64,000 bases of DNA from Liolophura sinensis (Eukaryota; Mollusca; Polyplacophora; Chitonida; Chitonidae): assembly GCF_032854445.1 (NCBI RefSeq), contig NC_088295.1, positions 93,797,805 to 93,861,804 of the forward strand, in the 5' to 3' direction. Every line of letters begins with the position of its first letter. Within the stretch, counting starts at the first letter, position 1. This document shows, piece by piece, positions 62,346 to 64,000 of the stretch. Under the pieces are notes generated by a model. It did no database searches and was not told where the DNA came from. It saw only the letters and a list, made by a program, of their open reading frames with translations. The translations under genes were made by a program, and so were the position numbers.

Positions 62346-63255
62346 GATATGTGTTTAGCAGGTACGGTACGTGGCTGTGGCCTTACGTGATATGCGTTTA
62401 GCAGGTACGGTATGTGGTTGTGGCCTTACGTGATATGTGTTTAGCAGGTACGGTATGTGACTGTGGCCTTACGTGATAGGCGTTTAGCAGGTACGGTATG
62501 TGGCAGTGGCCTTACGTGATATGCCTTTAGCAGGTACGGTATGTGGCTGTGGCCTTACGTAATATGCCTTTAGCAGGTACGGTATGTGGTTGTGGCCTTA
62601 CGTGATATGTGTTTAGCAGGTACGGTATGTGACTGTGGCCTTACGTGATAGGCGTTTAGCAGGTACGGTATGTGGCAGTGGCCTTACGTGATATGCCTTT
62701 AGCAGGTACGGTATGTGGCAGTGGCCTTACGTGATATGCCTTTAGCAGGTACGGTATGTGGCTGTGGCCTTGCGTGATATGTGTTGAGCAGGTACGGTAT
62801 GTGACTGTGGCCTTACGTGATATGTGTTTAGCAGGTACGGTATGTGACTGTGGCCCTTACGTGATATGTGTTTAGCAGGTACGGTATGTGGCTGTGGCCT
62901 TGCGTGATATGCGTTTAGCAGGTACGGTATGTGGCAGTGGCCTTACGTAAAATGTGTTTAGCAGGTACGGTATGTGACTGTGGCCTTACGTGATATGTGT
63001 TTAACAGGTACGGTATATGACTGTGGCCTTACGTGATATGTGCTTAACAGGTACAGTATATGACTGTGGCCTTACGTGATATGTGTTTAACAGGTACGGT
63101 ATATGGCTGTGGTCTTAGGTGATATGTGTTTAGCAGGTACGTTATATGGCTGTGGTCTCACGTGATATGTGTTTAGCAGGTACGGTATGTGACTGTGGCC
63201 TTACGTGATATGTGTTTATCACTGAGATATATGGCTGTCGCCTTACGTCAGATGT
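62338..63255. repeat. 43-bp minisatellite (array B), about 21 copies
   Basis: The unit is GTGATATGTGTTTAGCAGGT then ACGGTATGTGACTGTGGCCTTAC. It carries GGCTGTGGCCTTACG, the reverse complement of the array A core. Copies decay towards 63255. Confidence 0.95.
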
Positions 63256-64000
63256 GTTCAGCAGCTATGTGGCGAAGGGTTGTAATTTCCTGGGGCACTG
63301 CTAACCTTTCCTCACCAATAATCCCGATGTATCGCACGATATCTCCGACCCTTGCTAAGTAAGCTAAAAGTGAACAATAGCTTATGGAGCTCGTGCTATG
63401 CGGTATTCCACAATTCATTCAAGGGAATTACTATATAGCTAGTGACACTTTTTTATACAGCTCACGTAATTGTCAGGAGGGTTATGACTCATACGTTAGA
63501 TCAGTCGGTCATCAGTGATTTGGCAGATATAACCTACAGACTGCTGCCTCCCTGTGAAGTCGGCATCACATGGATCGTACAGAGATCAATGTATGAACTG
63601 TGTAGGCCGATTGGATTGAGCGACAAACAGCACTTCTGGGTGTATACAGTGCTATCACATTGACTCACTCATCCCATAATATCCACGTCCGGTTCATATG
63701 CTTAGGTTATGTGTGTCTTTTGAAGGAGGTATTTCTGGGAAACAATACTAAATGAGAAATAATACTATTTGGTCTCATTTTCCAGCTTGCTGCATGGCAT
63801 TTCTTCTGTTCAAATCGTGTCAGCAATCATTGGCACGCGTAAGCAGCTTGCAATGGCTCTGTCTACACAAGACTCATTATAATAATAGCATATATTTCCA
63901 TAGAAATGGTTTTTGTTTATCAAATTCTGATCATGCCTTGTTTTCGTTATCATCAGACAACGTTTTTCGTTGCTCCCAAACCCTATGTTAATAACAAGAC
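63256..64000. other. Right edge of window, no recognised features
   Basis: Short open frames (73 and 79 codons) have no recognised similarity. No array or mobile element recognised. Confidence 0.5.

Overview
The window is animal (eukaryotic) genomic DNA. Its only supportable protein-coding gene is on the minus strand. That gene is a neural cell adhesion molecule of the NCAM / fasciclin-2 (Fas2, apCAM) family, seen from its start codon (52245) down to the middle of its second fibronectin type III domain (429); the rest lies beyond the left edge. Repeated copies of one tRNA-derived SINE look to me like a type common in lophotrochozoan, especially molluscan, genomes. A mollusc is therefore the best guess, but this rests on recognition and not on a search.

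Fourteen coding exons can be joined by GT-AG introns into exactly 666 codons with no frame break. Exon 1 encodes the signal peptide, exons 2-11 five Ig domains (two exons per domain), exons 12-13 the first FN3 domain, and exon 14 the start of the second. All seven introns at domain boundaries are phase 1. Intron 1 is about 34 kb (18143-52190) and separates the signal-peptide exon from everything else. A CpG-richer stretch upstream of the start codon (about 52246-52520) is the likely 5'UTR/promoter zone.

About 19 kb, roughly 30% of the window, is tandem repeat: some two dozen unrelated minisatellite families with units of about 15-95 bp, in almost every intron and upstream of the gene. These arrays create all the long open frames (up to 875 codons), which I reject as genes. 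Notable ones are a 95-bp array (6008-6577) that has copied the 3' end of exon 9 with its splice donor, two neighbouring arrays (60488-63255) that share a 15-bp core in opposite orientation around a hairpin, and a 26-bp array containing an internal duplication with an offset of 874 bp.

Mobile elements are about a dozen SINE copies or fragments, one roughly 0.7-kb non-autonomous DNA transposon with a 5-bp target duplication (50708-51418), and a small palindromic MITE (about 42885-42989). Two SINEs (17300-17821) sit head-out in inverted orientation, with three copies of one target-site sequence around them. Remaining sequence is intronic or upstream DNA in which I see no gene. I found no convincing new biological system; the best leads are the exon-derived splice-donor minisatellite and the inverted repeats.
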